Shown here: positions 35,412-45,299 of the stretch, in pieces
How the letters are laid out: each line of letters starts with the position of its first letter
How positions within the stretch are numbered: position 1 is the first letter of the stretch
From: DAOTTY01 sp964451095
GTDB taxonomy: Bacteria > Chloroflexota > Anaerolineae > Aggregatilineales > Phototrophicaceae
DNA: 64,000 nucleotides
Direction of reading: 5' to 3'
Assembly (NCBI GenBank): GCA_964451095.1
Contig: CAYVGI010000004.1
Span: 18,886 to 82,885, forward strand
Notes under the pieces: model-generated
What the model was told of the DNA's origin: nothing
Database searches by the model: none
Seen by the model: the letters and a program-made list of their open reading frames with translations, nothing else
Translations under genes and position numbers: made by a program

Positions 35412-36419
35412 TCAGCGGCGGTATTCGTCGCCTGTGTCCCCGATAATCCGGTACAGATCGCGGGATTTACGGGTGACTGCGTGAATGCGCTCACGGTCGT
35501 CGTCCGTGAGCGCGAACGTGAACACGCGGGCGTTCTCCGCCATGTGCTCGCTAATGCCGAGCCTCGCACCGACAATCACGCCAGCAACAGCGGGTTTTTC
35601 CAGGATGTAGCGCACGGCAACATTTGCTATGCTGACGCCGTGTGCGTCTGCCGTTGCCCGCAGCGCCTGTAGCAGCTCCTGGAACAGCGCCCAGCCTCCC
35701 CAAGCATCAATCATTTGCTTGTATTTACGCAGGCTGGCGGTTCGCAGTTCTGGTGGGCGTGGTTCCGGCGCACCCAGGTACCTGTCGGAGAGAAGCCCGC
35801 CCGCAAGCGTGCCATATGTCAGCAGCCGGACGCCCGCTTGCTGGCAATACGGGATCATTGCCTGCTCCGGGCGGCGGTCGATTACGGAAAACTGCACCTG
35901 ATTCGACACAATGGGCACACCCGCGTCCATGATCCGTTGCAGGGTGGGGGTATCGAAGTTGGTGAGCGCCAAGTGGCGTATTTTGCCCTCGGTTTGCAAT
36001 GCCATCATGTGTTTCAACGCATTCAAGTATCTGCTGTCGTTGTAGTCCCACCAGTGGAATTGCAGCATGTCCAGCCTATCGGTTTGCATCCGCCGCAAAG
36101 AGACATCAATCGCGCTTTCTACGGTGGCACGGGGCATGGCAGTTGGGCGGGGTACCCACTTGGTAAATGCAAGATGTTGCTGGCGTTGTTTAGCGCTGAG
36201 CTGCCCCTGAAACACGCCGATGAAGTCCTCTGCAGGTCCGTAATGGTCAGCAAGATCCCACGTCGTGAACCCGGCGTCGTGGTACGTCATCATTTGTGGC
36301 AGCGCCGCCTGCGGGTCGATGGCGCCATGTGCGCCGCTAAGCTGCCACAGACCGTTCAGTAGGCGGCAAACGCGCATGTCCGCCAGGGGGGTGTACGCTG
36401 TATCTGGTAGCGATGTCAT
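35412..36419 (-). CDS. Aldo/keto reductase
   Basis: 335-residue TIM-barrel NADPH-dependent oxidoreductase of the cytoplasm. The catalytic set is visible: Asp55 and Tyr60 (WDLADHYG), Lys87 (FTKW) and His122 (LQFHWW). NADPH-binding segments toward the C-terminus (AVRYILEKPAVAGVIVGARL) fit the family. It is translated after the Npt1-HEAT-cNMP gene with a 4-base ATGA overlap, so they share an operon although no functional link is evident. The substrate is unknown. Confidence 0.93.
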   Translation of the reverse strand: MTSLPDTAYTPLADMRVCRLLNGLWQLSGAHGAIDPQAALPQMMTYHDAGFTTWDLADHYGPAEDFIGVFQGQLSAKQRQQHLAFTKWVPRPTAMPRATVESAIDVSLRRMQTDRLDMLQFHWWDYNDSRYLNALKHMMALQTEGKIRHLALTNFDTPTLQRIMDAGVPIVSNQVQFSVIDRRPEQAMIPYCQQAGVRLLTYGTLAGGLLSDRYLGAPEPRPPELRTASLRKYKQMIDAWGGWALFQELLQALRATADAHGVSIANVAVRYILEKPAVAGVIVGARLGISEHMAENARVFTFALTDDDRERIHAVTRKSRDLYRIIGDTGDEYRR

Positions 36420-39400
36420 TGTGAGCTTTCCTGTTGTGCATTGTTGGTAGCGTTACGCATCCGTTCCTGCTCGGTCGCCAGCAGGTGGCGCACACGCCCG
36501 GCAAGCATCCGCATAATGGCACGGTTAATGTCTACATGGGCGGTCACGGTGTTGAAGAACGGATCCACATGGATGGCAAGCAGTTGCATGTCCGTTACCG
36601 CCGTGGCGGTGGCAGTGCGTGGTTTCTGGTCTAGCAGGGCGATCTCGCCGATTGCATCGCCAGTGCGTAGTGTTGTGATGGTCATCTCATCGTTATGAAT
36701 CCGCACATCGCCCTTCACAATGATGTACATGGTGCTGCCGGGGTCGCCCTGCTCAAAGAGAACACTGCCTGCTTCGAGTGACAGGTCTTCGGTTATCTGG
36801 GCAATGTGGTACAGGTCGCGTGCGCTTATCTCTTCGAACAGGCTTGCGCTCTTTAGCAGCACGGTTTTCTCTAATATGGAAAGCATAGATGTCTCTTGTC
36901 TTTCTGGTCTGGAACCGATGGTTTCTGCCTTGCCTGCGCTGCCACGTTGGGCGATTAGCTGGCGACTCTCTCGACTGATGTTCTTGGCGTTGTTGCCCAG
37001 GTGGATGTTCATCTCCGAGTGGCGCATGATGTAGTCTAACGCAACTGCACACTGCCAGTCATCACCATTGTTAATGTAGAAAATGAGTTCGTTTTCTAGC
37101 GATTCGTCCAAGTCCGGGAAGTTATTGCGCCCAATGGCGGCGAGTTCATCAATTGTGTGTTCCTCAAACAGCGGGATAATCGCGGCACGTTCTACACTAG
37201 ATAGCACATTCTCCAAGATTTCAAGCACGTTACCGATGATTTGTAGGTCTTGGTGTTGCAGGCGGTAAATGATGCTCTCGATATCGGTCTGCGGCACATC
37301 CATCACAGACAGCTTGAGCAGCGTGGGGATCATTTCTTCGATGTCTAGCTCGAATGCCTCCGCTAGCAGCGGCTCGTTGTATGCCTTCAGCAGGTCAAGC
37401 GCGATGGACACACTGTACATTGCACGCGCTAACCTTAAGCCCTCTCCCTCCAATCGATCGAGCACAGGGTCGGGCAGGGGGTACTGCCGTGCATAGACGA
37501 GAATCGTGTCAACCGCCTCGTTGTAGATGGCACGTTCCTGCGAGGTAAGTGAATCTACCATCATCATGAGGATGTCTTCGGTCAGGTAGTCGTTAAATGT
37601 TCGGCTGATTGCCGCACGGATTGCCACAGGTACCTCAGTGTCCTGGTAGTATGTTGCCAATTCCTTACGCACCATCTCCTGTGGATATTGCTTGAGTGCC
37701 TCGCGCACATAGGGTTCACTGCCGCCCTGTGCAAGCAGCGTAATTAGCTCCGGCAGCAGTGGCGCTTGTGTGTGGGCAATTGCCTGCACCACCCGATAGC
37801 GCAGTGTTGGTGGTCTGCGGACGAGGTCACGGAGCAATTCTGGTGGGGCGATGCGCCTGGCAACATCAACGGGCAGTCGGTTTACCGCATCCAGCGCGAA
37901 ACGGTTGGGCGCGTCGTTATTCATCTGTAGCAAGTTGCGCAGGCTGTTGATAGCGGTGTCGGTGTGATCGTCGCCTAGCTGGATTAGGGCGCGTGATGCC
38001 GCCGCCCGCATCTCGTGGTTTGGCTCTTGCAGCCGCTGCACCAACAGGGGGACAATGCCTTTCATGCCGCGTTCCCCAGCAGCTATCATCGCTTCGTCCG
38101 TGAGGTCAGAAACGGTTTCGATGAGCTGCCGCAGCTCCTCATCGGACAAAATTTGCGGGTACTGTGCGGAAAAACGCAATATACGCCCTTTGACTGCGCT
38201 GCTCTCTGTCTCGTGGTACACGTCCGTGAGCACGTTTGCCCACGGCGCAACGGACACACCGCCAATCATATCTAGCATAAACGCACGCTCTGCATCTGTG
38301 CCTGTTCGCAAGCTCTGCTCGACCGTTTTCACCATCACACTGTCTGCTGTGTCGATGTTGAGGTCTTCAAAGTCAATTTCACGCTCGCGTATGCTCTCCA
38401 TCAGCTTGCGCAGGTAGCCGCGCTGCAAGTAAACCGCCGTGGGAATCCATACTGCGCAAATGCCCAGGATCACAAATGCCAGTATGGTCAGCGGCTCTAT
38501 GTTCTCCAGTTGCCGGATGCCAAAGATCGCCACACCGGTGATGCCCTGCATTACAGCGATGAACGTGCCGCTAACAAATGGCTTGACCACCACGCGGTCT
38601 TCTGACTGTATGGGAACCCAGGAGAGTTCGGTGGCGGTTTCGTTGATGGTAAAGCGTGTCGCCTGGTCGCCGCCCTTCATGAACGATGCAAACCACACAT
38701 TCCAGTTCTGGTTTGGGTTTACCAGGTATGCCACTGTTGCAATGACCACAGTGGCGGGCAGCATAAGTAAGCCCGCGATCAAGCCGAAGTTCACTAGCAG
38801 CGGGCTAATGAGAAAAAGGCGGATAAACATCTGCGTGCCGCCCGTTATCGCTGTGTAGGTGCCTTTGTACGCAGTAAAGTCGTCTGCATTGCCAAAGTGG
38901 GCATCCCCCTCGACCTGAAACACGTAGTCAATCGTAGAAGCAACGAGAATAACCGCCCCGATGATGGTCATTAGCGTCAAGATGTATGGGTCTTTGAGTA
39001 GTTGCAACGCACCTGGGCGCTGCTTCTGTGGTTTGTCGTTTGGGGTTGTGGGGGTTTGCTGCCTATCGCTGGCAAAGCGCATATGGGGGCGTGCCCCCTG
39101 GATGACAAACACCATCAGCAGCATGATGCCAGCAGCAAGCAGCACGACCGCCTCCGCGCCGAAGCCGGGGTAGCGCCGCTGCACCAAGTCTATGAACGCA
39201 GGCAGTGCCAAACCGCCCAGAATTGTCGCAATAGACCCGCCAATGCCAATGACCCCCAAAACGCGCTTCTGTTGGCGTGCGTCGAACATGGTGCTCGCGA
39301 TGAGGTAATATTGAAAGCTCGCCACGGTATATTGCCCCAGCGCCAGCACGTTCATGCCGCCGGTAGCGACGGGTGGCGCCCAACTAGCGTCTACGAACCG

Positions 39401-39721
39401 CAGCACAACCTCTAGCAGAATAAAGCCCACACCAAAAAACAGGTTGGTTGCTACTGCAAGCGCAATGAGCGGCAATCGCTTGACGAGCCGGCTGAACAGC
39501 GTAACCAGCGCTGTGGTGACGATGGCGTTCAGCGCCATCAACAGCGGGTAATAGACCTCACCCTGGTCGCCCTCAAATTGATCTAGGAACAACGATGACG
39601 TGGCAGAGATCGCCATGACGTAAGCGCCGGTCATCAAAAAGTAATAAACTCCCAACACCAAAGCTGCGTCGCGCTCCGCAGGTTGGATGTTGGTTAAGCG
39701 TTTCAACATAAGGGAGATCAT
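36416..39721 (-). CDS. Npt1-like/MFS membrane protein with HEAT repeats and C-terminal cyclic nucleotide-binding domain
   Basis: About 1101 residues. The first ~430 form around 12 membrane helices like the ATP/ADP translocase (Npt1/TLC) and MFS group. Residues of about 480-900 are helical HEAT-like repeats (VLDRLEGEGLRLARAM, EMRAAASRALIQLGDDH). The last ~130 residues are a cNMP-binding domain: LFEEISARDLYHIAQ, VLFEQGDPGSTMYIIVKGDVRI and the phosphate-binding cassette GEIALLDQKPRTATATA. It may be a transporter or membrane sensor gated by a cyclic nucleotide. Starts possible are TTG 39739, ATG 39721 and ATG 39709. None has an ideal ribosome binding site. It is cotranscribed with the aldo/keto reductase. 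Confidence 0.85.
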   Translation of the reverse strand: MISLMLKRLTNIQPAERDAALVLGVYYFLMTGAYVMAISATSSLFLDQFEGDQGEVYYPLLMALNAIVTTALVTLFSRLVKRLPLIALAVATNLFFGVGFILLEVVLRFVDASWAPPVATGGMNVLALGQYTVASFQYYLIASTMFDARQQKRVLGVIGIGGSIATILGGLALPAFIDLVQRRYPGFGAEAVVLLAAGIMLLMVFVIQGARPHMRFASDRQQTPTTPNDKPQKQRPGALQLLKDPYILTLMTIIGAVILVASTIDYVFQVEGDAHFGNADDFTAYKGTYTAITGGTQMFIRLFLISPLLVNFGLIAGLLMLPATVVIATVAYLVNPNQNWNVWFASFMKGGDQATRFTINETATELSWVPIQSEDRVVVKPFVSGTFIAVMQGITGVAIFGIRQLENIEPLTILAFVILGICAVWIPTAVYLQRGYLRKLMESIREREIDFEDLNIDTADSVMVKTVEQSLRTGTDAERAFMLDMIGGVSVAPWANVLTDVYHETESSAVKGRILRFSAQYPQILSDEELRQLIETVSDLTDEAMIAAGERGMKGIVPLLVQRLQEPNHEMRAAASRALIQLGDDHTDTAINSLRNLLQMNNDAPNRFALDAVNRLPVDVARRIAPPELLRDLVRRPPTLRYRVVQAIAHTQAPLLPELITLLAQGGSEPYVREALKQYPQEMVRKELATYYQDTEVPVAIRAAISRTFNDYLTEDILMMMVDSLTSQERAIYNEAVDTILVYARQYPLPDPVLDRLEGEGLRLARAMYSVSIALDLLKAYNEPLLAEAFELDIEEMIPTLLKLSVMDVPQTDIESIIYRLQHQDLQIIGNVLEILENVLSSVERAAIIPLFEEHTIDELAAIGRNNFPDLDESLENELIFYINNGDDWQCAVALDYIMRHSEMNIHLGNNAKNISRESRQLIAQRGSAGKAETIGSRPERQETSMLSILEKTVLLKSASLFEEISARDLYHIAQITEDLSLEAGSVLFEQGDPGSTMYIIVKGDVRIHNDEMTITTLRTGDAIGEIALLDQKPRTATATAVTDMQLLAIHVDPFFNTVTAHVDINRAIMRMLAGRVRHLLATEQERMRNATNNAQQESSQ

Positions 39722-39846
39722 CCTGAGCGTGTAAGGCAAGTTCGTGCTATCCTAGTGATTATGCACAGCATTGCGTAACGCTACAAACCATTTTTCACAA
39801 AACTTGGGTTTCTGTGCGTGTTTTTTCCTGCTGCAAAATTGTATGA

Positions 39847-39852
39847 TTGACA
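39847..39852 (+). promoter_or_regulatory. Perfect -35 box (TTGACA) upstream of the TIR-WD40 gene
   Basis: TTGACA lies 80 bases before the start at 39932. The matching -10 is poor (TATTGA at 39867-39872 with a 14-base spacer, or TGATTT at 17), so an activator or an alternative site may be needed. Confidence 0.3.
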
Positions 39853-39931
39853 AAACGTTTGCTTGGTATTGATTTGCCAACAGACACACCTTAGCCCAGA
39901 TATTGCAACGAACACCACCTAAAGGGATGCG

Positions 39932-42895
39932 ATGAACCGCAGTGACGTCTTTATCTCGTATCGACGAGTTAACAAGGAATTTGCCCGTACGCTCGACGAT
40001 GCGCTGAAGGCAGAGGGACTGGAAGTTTGGGTGGATTGGGAAGACATTGCGCCCGGCGTGCCAGATTTCACTGAGGAAATCAAAGAGGGTGTCCAGGGGG
40101 CAGATGCCATGATACCCATTCTGTCTCCCGCCTATCTGGAATCTCCATACTGCATGGGCGAGTTGCAGATGGCGATCGACATGCACAAGCGCATCGTGCC
40201 GCTTGTCCTGGAAAAGTTCGATGTTGACCAATTGCAGCCGGAAGTTCAGGCAATCAATTGGGTGTACTTTACGCCCCACGTCGGTGAGGAGAATACGTTC
40301 GAAGAAGCGTTCCCTGTGCTGATGGAAGCGCTGCGTGCGGATTTTGAGCACCTGAACGCGCACACCCGTTACTTCCTACGCGCAACGGAATGGGACGAGG
40401 GCAATCGCAACAACAGCTTTCTGCTATACGGGCGCGAGATCGACGAGGCGGAGGCTTGGCTAGCAACTGCGGGCAACAAGAACCCGTCGCCGCTGAACTT
40501 ACACACCGAATACATCTTTGCCAGCCGCGCTAACCAGCGTAACGGGCAGCGGCGGCTGCTCACTGGGGTTATATTCGCGTTTATACTTTCTGTCGCGCTC
40601 GCGGTGTTTGCCATTGACCGTGCTCGTCAGGCGCAGATTGCCCAGCAAGAGGCACAAGAAAACCAGCAGCAAGCACGCAGCCTGCTGTGGTCGAACTATG
40701 CTGTGCAAGCAGTCGCAGACAGTGACACGCGGTTGGCACTGCCATTAGCGCTTGCTGCCAACACAATTCCCGGCATTGTACCGCCACGGTTTAGCCAGCA
40801 AGCACTGGCAGCGGCGGCATACGCGCCCGGTCCGCGCAGTGTTTACCACGAACAGGGGCGGGTGTGGGCAGTGGCATACAGCCCGGATGAGCAATTCATC
40901 GCCACTGGCAACTCCAACGGTGAGCTAGCACTATGGCAGGCAAACAATTCTGATAGCCCGCTGTGGCGCATCCAGGCACACGAGGGCAGTGTGTGGGATT
41001 TAGAGTACATGGTACAGGGCGACCGCATCATCACTGCCGGGGCAGATGGCGCTGTGGTTGTGTGGGACGTTGAAACCCAGCGGGAAGTCCAGCGCTTCCA
41101 GGCAGCGGACAACGACAGCCTGTGGAGTATTGCTGTTGACGTGAACCCAAGCCGCGAAGGAAGCAGCGGTAGAGAGTTGGTCGCCGCGGGGGGCGTGCTG
41201 GGCGACATTTACCTGTGGGACATCGCCGAAGCGGAGTTGGTCATCGATCCACTGCCGACAGGCAATGACTCCGTTTGGAAGGTTGAATTTAGCCCACAAG
41301 GACGTTACCTGGCGGCAGGTGGTAGCAACGGTGTGGTGAGCCTTTGGGAAGGCGTGGACTTTAACTCGCAGCGCACGTTTCCGCACGGGGCAGAGGTTTG
41401 GGCAATTGCCTTCCGCCCTGAATCGACGCAAGAGGGTGTTTCCCTTTTCGTTGGGGGTGCTGGGGATAACCGCATTGTGCGCTACAGCATTGCCGATCTC
41501 GCGTCCTCCCAAACGTTCCGAGGGCATGGGGATCGTGTGCTGGACATCGAATTTTCGTCCAACGGTGCCAGTTTCCTCAGCGGCGATGCGTCCGGCAGCA
41601 TTATTTTGTGGGATACATCGTCAAGCGCCAACATTCGCAGCTATGCCGGGCACACGGATTCCGTGTGGGATATAGCACGCGCCCGGCGTGAATTGCAGTT
41701 CTTGTCTGCTTCTGCTGACGGCAGCGTGATCCGATGGGACATAGAAGGCGGTGCGGAGCGTTACCCGGCGATTGCCGCTGTGAACCCCGTCACGAGTGTG
41801 ACATTTAGCCACGATGGTAGCCGCATCTACTATGGCACAGAAGACCGTGACATTGTGGGCAAAGAACTGGAAGGCAGCGGTGAGATTCGCTTTGGACGCG
41901 AGCACGTTGGCGCAATCAACTCGCTTGCCCTACACCCTGACCCGCAAAAGAACATTATGCTGTCTGCCGGGGGGCGCTTTATCCTAGTGTGGGATGCTGC
42001 GTTTGGCGGTCAGCGGGATGTACCGACGATGGAGCACCAGGACATTGTGCGCGTTGTCAAGTTCGACCCGAAAGCGGGGAGTCCATACATTTACAGCGCG
42101 GGCAGCGACAATCACATTCTGCGCTGGAACAGCGAGACCTACCTGCCGGACGGTGTTCCGTTCGAGATGCGCCATCAGGCGACCATCTGGGATATTGCCG
42201 TCAACCCGGTCACAAACCAGATCGCTAGCGCCAGTTCTGACCGATCGGTCATCATCTGGGATACGGACACAGGCAAGCCCATCGCCACAGAGTTTGAGGG
42301 CGAGGATGGTACGCAGATAGACGAAAGCTTAGGGGTTAAAGATTATCACAACGGTATTGTGCGTGCGGTAGCGTTTAGCCCGGATGGCAACCTGCTGGCG
42401 AGTGGTGGCGACGACAGGGCGATCATTCTGCTCGATATGCGCACCGACGAGGTGATCGGTAGCTTTAGCGGGCATAATGCCCCTATCTACTCTATCGACT
42501 TTAGCAAAGATGGCGCAAACATCGTCAGCAGTGATGAAGATGGCTTGCTCATTATCTGGGATCTTGACGGTAATCCGCTGCGCAGGTACGCGCAGCGCGA
42601 CGCAGTAACACAGGTGTCGTTCCACCCGGAAGGGGAACCAGCAGTGGTTTCTTCGTCATTGGATGGAACCATAGTCATCTGGCGTGCCGATAATCTCGAT
42701 GAACTAGTTCGTTGGACAAACGAAAACCGGGCAATTCGCCAGCTCACTGCCAACGAATGCCAGGAATTCCAGGTCGTAGGGTCGCGCTGTGAAGTCGTCG
42801 CTGGGGATGCCGATGCGCCCCCTCCACCCGTTACCGAAACAGACCCACAAATCGGAACAGAAGAACCAGCAGCACAAGCTAGCAATACTCAGTAA
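39932..42895 (+). CDS. TIR domain - transmembrane - WD40 repeat receptor-like protein
   Basis: 987 residues with an AAAGGGA ribosome binding site. Residues 5-140 are a TIR domain: DVFISYRR, LEVWVDWEDI and the SPYCMGEL motif in which Glu77 sits at the catalytic position of NAD-cleaving TIRs. One membrane helix spans about 209-228. Arg-rich sequence on its N-side suggests TIR inside and the rest outside. A helical Gln/Ala linker (229-300) leads to about 13 WD40 units (302-950, for example VAYSPDEQFIATGNSNGELALW) forming one or two propellers. The tail is Pro/Glu-rich. A binding-protein gene starts 22 bases later. TIR-WD40 proteins are known in bacteria, but their signals and outputs are mostly uncharacterised. 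Signalling or NAD depletion is an inference. Confidence 0.92.
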   Translation: MNRSDVFISYRRVNKEFARTLDDALKAEGLEVWVDWEDIAPGVPDFTEEIKEGVQGADAMIPILSPAYLESPYCMGELQMAIDMHKRIVPLVLEKFDVDQLQPEVQAINWVYFTPHVGEENTFEEAFPVLMEALRADFEHLNAHTRYFLRATEWDEGNRNNSFLLYGREIDEAEAWLATAGNKNPSPLNLHTEYIFASRANQRNGQRRLLTGVIFAFILSVALAVFAIDRARQAQIAQQEAQENQQQARSLLWSNYAVQAVADSDTRLALPLALAANTIPGIVPPRFSQQALAAAAYAPGPRSVYHEQGRVWAVAYSPDEQFIATGNSNGELALWQANNSDSPLWRIQAHEGSVWDLEYMVQGDRIITAGADGAVVVWDVETQREVQRFQAADNDSLWSIAVDVNPSREGSSGRELVAAGGVLGDIYLWDIAEAELVIDPLPTGNDSVWKVEFSPQGRYLAAGGSNGVVSLWEGVDFNSQRTFPHGAEVWAIAFRPESTQEGVSLFVGGAGDNRIVRYSIADLASSQTFRGHGDRVLDIEFSSNGASFLSGDASGSIILWDTSSSANIRSYAGHTDSVWDIARARRELQFLSASADGSVIRWDIEGGAERYPAIAAVNPVTSVTFSHDGSRIYYGTEDRDIVGKELEGSGEIRFGREHVGAINSLALHPDPQKNIMLSAGGRFILVWDAAFGGQRDVPTMEHQDIVRVVKFDPKAGSPYIYSAGSDNHILRWNSETYLPDGVPFEMRHQATIWDIAVNPVTNQIASASSDRSVIIWDTDTGKPIATEFEGEDGTQIDESLGVKDYHNGIVRAVAFSPDGNLLASGGDDRAIILLDMRTDEVIGSFSGHNAPIYSIDFSKDGANIVSSDEDGLLIIWDLDGNPLRRYAQRDAVTQVSFHPEGEPAVVSSSLDGTIVIWRADNLDELVRWTNENRAIRQLTANECQEFQVVGSRCEVVAGDADAPPPPVTETDPQIGTEEPAAQASNTQ

Positions 42896-42917
42896 TTTTG
42901 CGGAGATAAACGACGTA

Positions 42918-44264
42918 ATGCGATTGAATCACATCCTAAGTGCCGCACTGGTCAGCATTATCTGTTTGGGGACGGTTTCTGTTGCCCAAACGCAAGATAA
43001 TGCCGGTGTGCGCCTCCGTTTTTTGTGGTTTAGCGATAGCTTGGAAGACTTTTACCTCACACAGCAGATTCTCGCCTTCCAGGAAGCAACGGGTATCATC
43101 GTTGAGCTGGACTTGCGCAGCAATGCCTCCGAGGTGAACACAGTACTCCTAGAGGGACGCGCCGGAGAGGCACCGTACCCAGACCTTGCACGTACCACAA
43201 TCCCCACGGAGTTCCGTGGCGATTTGCTTGACTTACGCCCATATTTAGCTGCACCGGATGAGTGGGAACAGAACTTCTACGCGGACTTCCTAGACGGATT
43301 GCGCCCCCAAGACGATGACAACGGGCTGTACGGATACCCGGCAGATGTTACCGTCAGCGCACCCTACATTAACCTCTCCCTGTGGGAGGAGGCGGGCGTC
43401 CCGCTGCCTGATTACGAAAATCAGGTGGTTACGTGGGATGAGTGGATTGATAGCGCAACAGAGGTACAAGCAGCGCTCACAACGGAAGAACTTCAGATCT
43501 ATGCACTTGCGTTCGACCGCAGTGGGCACCGTTTTTGGGGTCCGAGCCTGAGTATGTGCGCAAGCTACATCACAGAAGACGGCGATATTGTCATCGACAC
43601 GCCCGGCTTCCGAGAGATGGCGCAAGATTTGAAGTCCTGGCATGACAACGGGTTAGTGCCGGTGGACATTTGGCAGGGCGATAGCGCAACACTGGTGCCT
43701 GCGGATGAGTTCTTTATTGACAATCAAGTTGCCTTTTACTTCAGTGGGAACTGGCAGCTCGATAAGTTTGATCGGCGGATTAACGACTTCGAGTGGGATG
43801 TTATACCAAACCCGGAGGGTGATTGTGGTTCCACGGGCATGGTCGGTGGAACAACCGTAATCGCGTTCAAAGATACCAATCACCCGGAGGAAGTGGGTGC
43901 CTTGGTTGACTTCCTCACTGAGTATAACAACCTGGAAAGCTTCTACGCCCAAAACAAGCTGTTACCCGGTCACGTTGGCATGATTGAGAATGGGATCGAG
44001 TATCTTGACGAGGATATGTCTGCGCAGTTGTCGCGCTTCGGTGAGGAACTGCGCGACGCAAAGCCAGAGGCATTCCAATTGCAGTACTACCCGGACAGCG
44101 CCAGGATACACGGGGCAATCCGCGATGGCTTGAGCCGGATGCTGCGGGAGGACTTGACCATTGATGATGCGGTTCAGATAATCGAGCAGGCAGTTGGCAT
44201 CAGTGATCCAGAATCGCCGCCGCCCACCGCAGAACCACCGCCCCCTGCCGAGGACGCGGGATAA
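42918..44264 (+). CDS. Extracellular solute-binding protein (family 1), orphan
   Basis: 448 residues from the ATG at 42918 (GGAGAT ten bases upstream). The earlier in-frame opening at 42789 lies inside the TIR-WD40 gene and is rejected. A Sec signal peptide ends near VSVAQ. No clear lipobox is seen. The mature part matches sugar-type binding proteins: LRFLWFSDSLEDFYLTQQILAFQEATGI, YGYPADVTVSAPYINLSLWEEAGV, TWDEWIDSATEV and GGTTVIAFKDTNHPEE. It ends with a Pro/Glu-rich tail. No ABC permease or ATPase gene is adjacent, so it may be a sensor partner of the TIR-WD40 protein or feed a transporter elsewhere. Confidence 0.9.
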   Translation: MRLNHILSAALVSIICLGTVSVAQTQDNAGVRLRFLWFSDSLEDFYLTQQILAFQEATGIIVELDLRSNASEVNTVLLEGRAGEAPYPDLARTTIPTEFRGDLLDLRPYLAAPDEWEQNFYADFLDGLRPQDDDNGLYGYPADVTVSAPYINLSLWEEAGVPLPDYENQVVTWDEWIDSATEVQAALTTEELQIYALAFDRSGHRFWGPSLSMCASYITEDGDIVIDTPGFREMAQDLKSWHDNGLVPVDIWQGDSATLVPADEFFIDNQVAFYFSGNWQLDKFDRRINDFEWDVIPNPEGDCGSTGMVGGTTVIAFKDTNHPEEVGALVDFLTEYNNLESFYAQNKLLPGHVGMIENGIEYLDEDMSAQLSRFGEELRDAKPEAFQLQYYPDSARIHGAIRDGLSRMLREDLTIDDAVQIIEQAVGISDPESPPPTAEPPPPAEDAG

Positions 44265-44291
44265 CGTCTGCCATAAGGTTAGGTTTGGCAT

Positions 44292-45299
44292 ATGGGCAAA
44301 GCAAAGTCATCCGCGAGTGAGTTCATCCAGCGGCGAGAAGGCGACTGGAAGCGCCTGCAACAACTGGTGGAGCGCAACCGGGGACGTAACAACCTCACTG
44401 CGAACGAGATCCGCGAGTTGGGTGTTTTGTACCGGGCAGTCGCCTCAGATTTAGCGATTGCCCGCCGAGACTTCCCGGCGGAGCGCGTGACCCCGTTCTT
44501 AAACCAACTGCTCACGCGCTCGCACAGTTTTATCTACCAGGAAGACGTGTCCGATAGCCGGAACCTCTTCCGTTACTTCACGCATACCATTCCGCAGACG
44601 TTTCGAGACACATGGGCGTTCACGTTTGTGAGCTTCCTGCTGTTCTTGATTCCGTTCATCATTGGATTCCGGCTGGCGTATATCAACCCGGCAGTTGCGG
44701 TTCCACTGGGGCTAGAAGCACCCCGGCAGCTACTTGCCAACCAGGAGATATGGACGCAATTCCCACCAGAGGAGCGCCCAGAGGCAATGTCACAAATCGC
44801 CACAAACAATATCCGTGTGGCGATGCTCGCCTTCGGGGGCGGCGTGTCGCTAGGGCTAATGACGGTCTACGTGTTGTGCTTTAACGGGCTGTTCATTGGT
44901 GCTATTTTGGGGTTGGCATATCACTACGGGCTGGGCTATGAGCTGACAAACTTCGTCTTCGCGCACGGCGTCGTAGAACTTTCGGTTATCTTTATCGCAG
45001 GTGGTGCCGGATTACAGGTGGGCTGGTCAATTATACACCCTGGCAAACTCACGCGCCGAGATAGTCTTGCGCTCACGGCACGGCGTGCGGCAGCATTGGT
45101 AACGCTGGGTATATTGCTGTTGCTGGGTGCGGGGGCAATCGAGGGGTTTCTATCGCCGTCCCAGGCACCGTTTGCTGTTAAGGTTGCAACGGGGCTGGGA
45201 ACCGGGGCGTTGATGTACCTCTACCTGCTGCTTGCCGGGCGAGACCGTTCCTCAAAAGCTAGGCGACAAGCTGCTCTGCCGTCGCCTGCAACCCGCTGA
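44292..45299 (+). CDS. Stage II sporulation protein M-like membrane protein (SpoIIM/DUF95)
   Basis: 335 residues. A charged N-terminal 110 residues (FIQRREGDWKRLQQLVER) precede about six membrane helices. Family blocks are NNIRVAMLAFGGGVSLGLMTVYVLCFNGLFIGAILG and FAHGVVELSVIFIAGGAGLQVGW, in which the H-G-x-x-E-L pattern is typical. Outside spore formers, such proteins accompany MoxR/DUF58/DUF4129 loci. Here it follows the TIR-WD40 and binding-protein genes by 27 bases, so it is probably the third gene of that operon. The last 41 bases overlap the convergent TetR gene. Confidence 0.9.
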   Translation: MGKAKSSASEFIQRREGDWKRLQQLVERNRGRNNLTANEIRELGVLYRAVASDLAIARRDFPAERVTPFLNQLLTRSHSFIYQEDVSDSRNLFRYFTHTIPQTFRDTWAFTFVSFLLFLIPFIIGFRLAYINPAVAVPLGLEAPRQLLANQEIWTQFPPEERPEAMSQIATNNIRVAMLAFGGGVSLGLMTVYVLCFNGLFIGAILGLAYHYGLGYELTNFVFAHGVVELSVIFIAGGAGLQVGWSIIHPGKLTRRDSLALTARRAAALVTLGILLLLGAGAIEGFLSPSQAPFAVKVATGLGTGALMYLYLLLAGRDRSSKARRQAALPSPATR

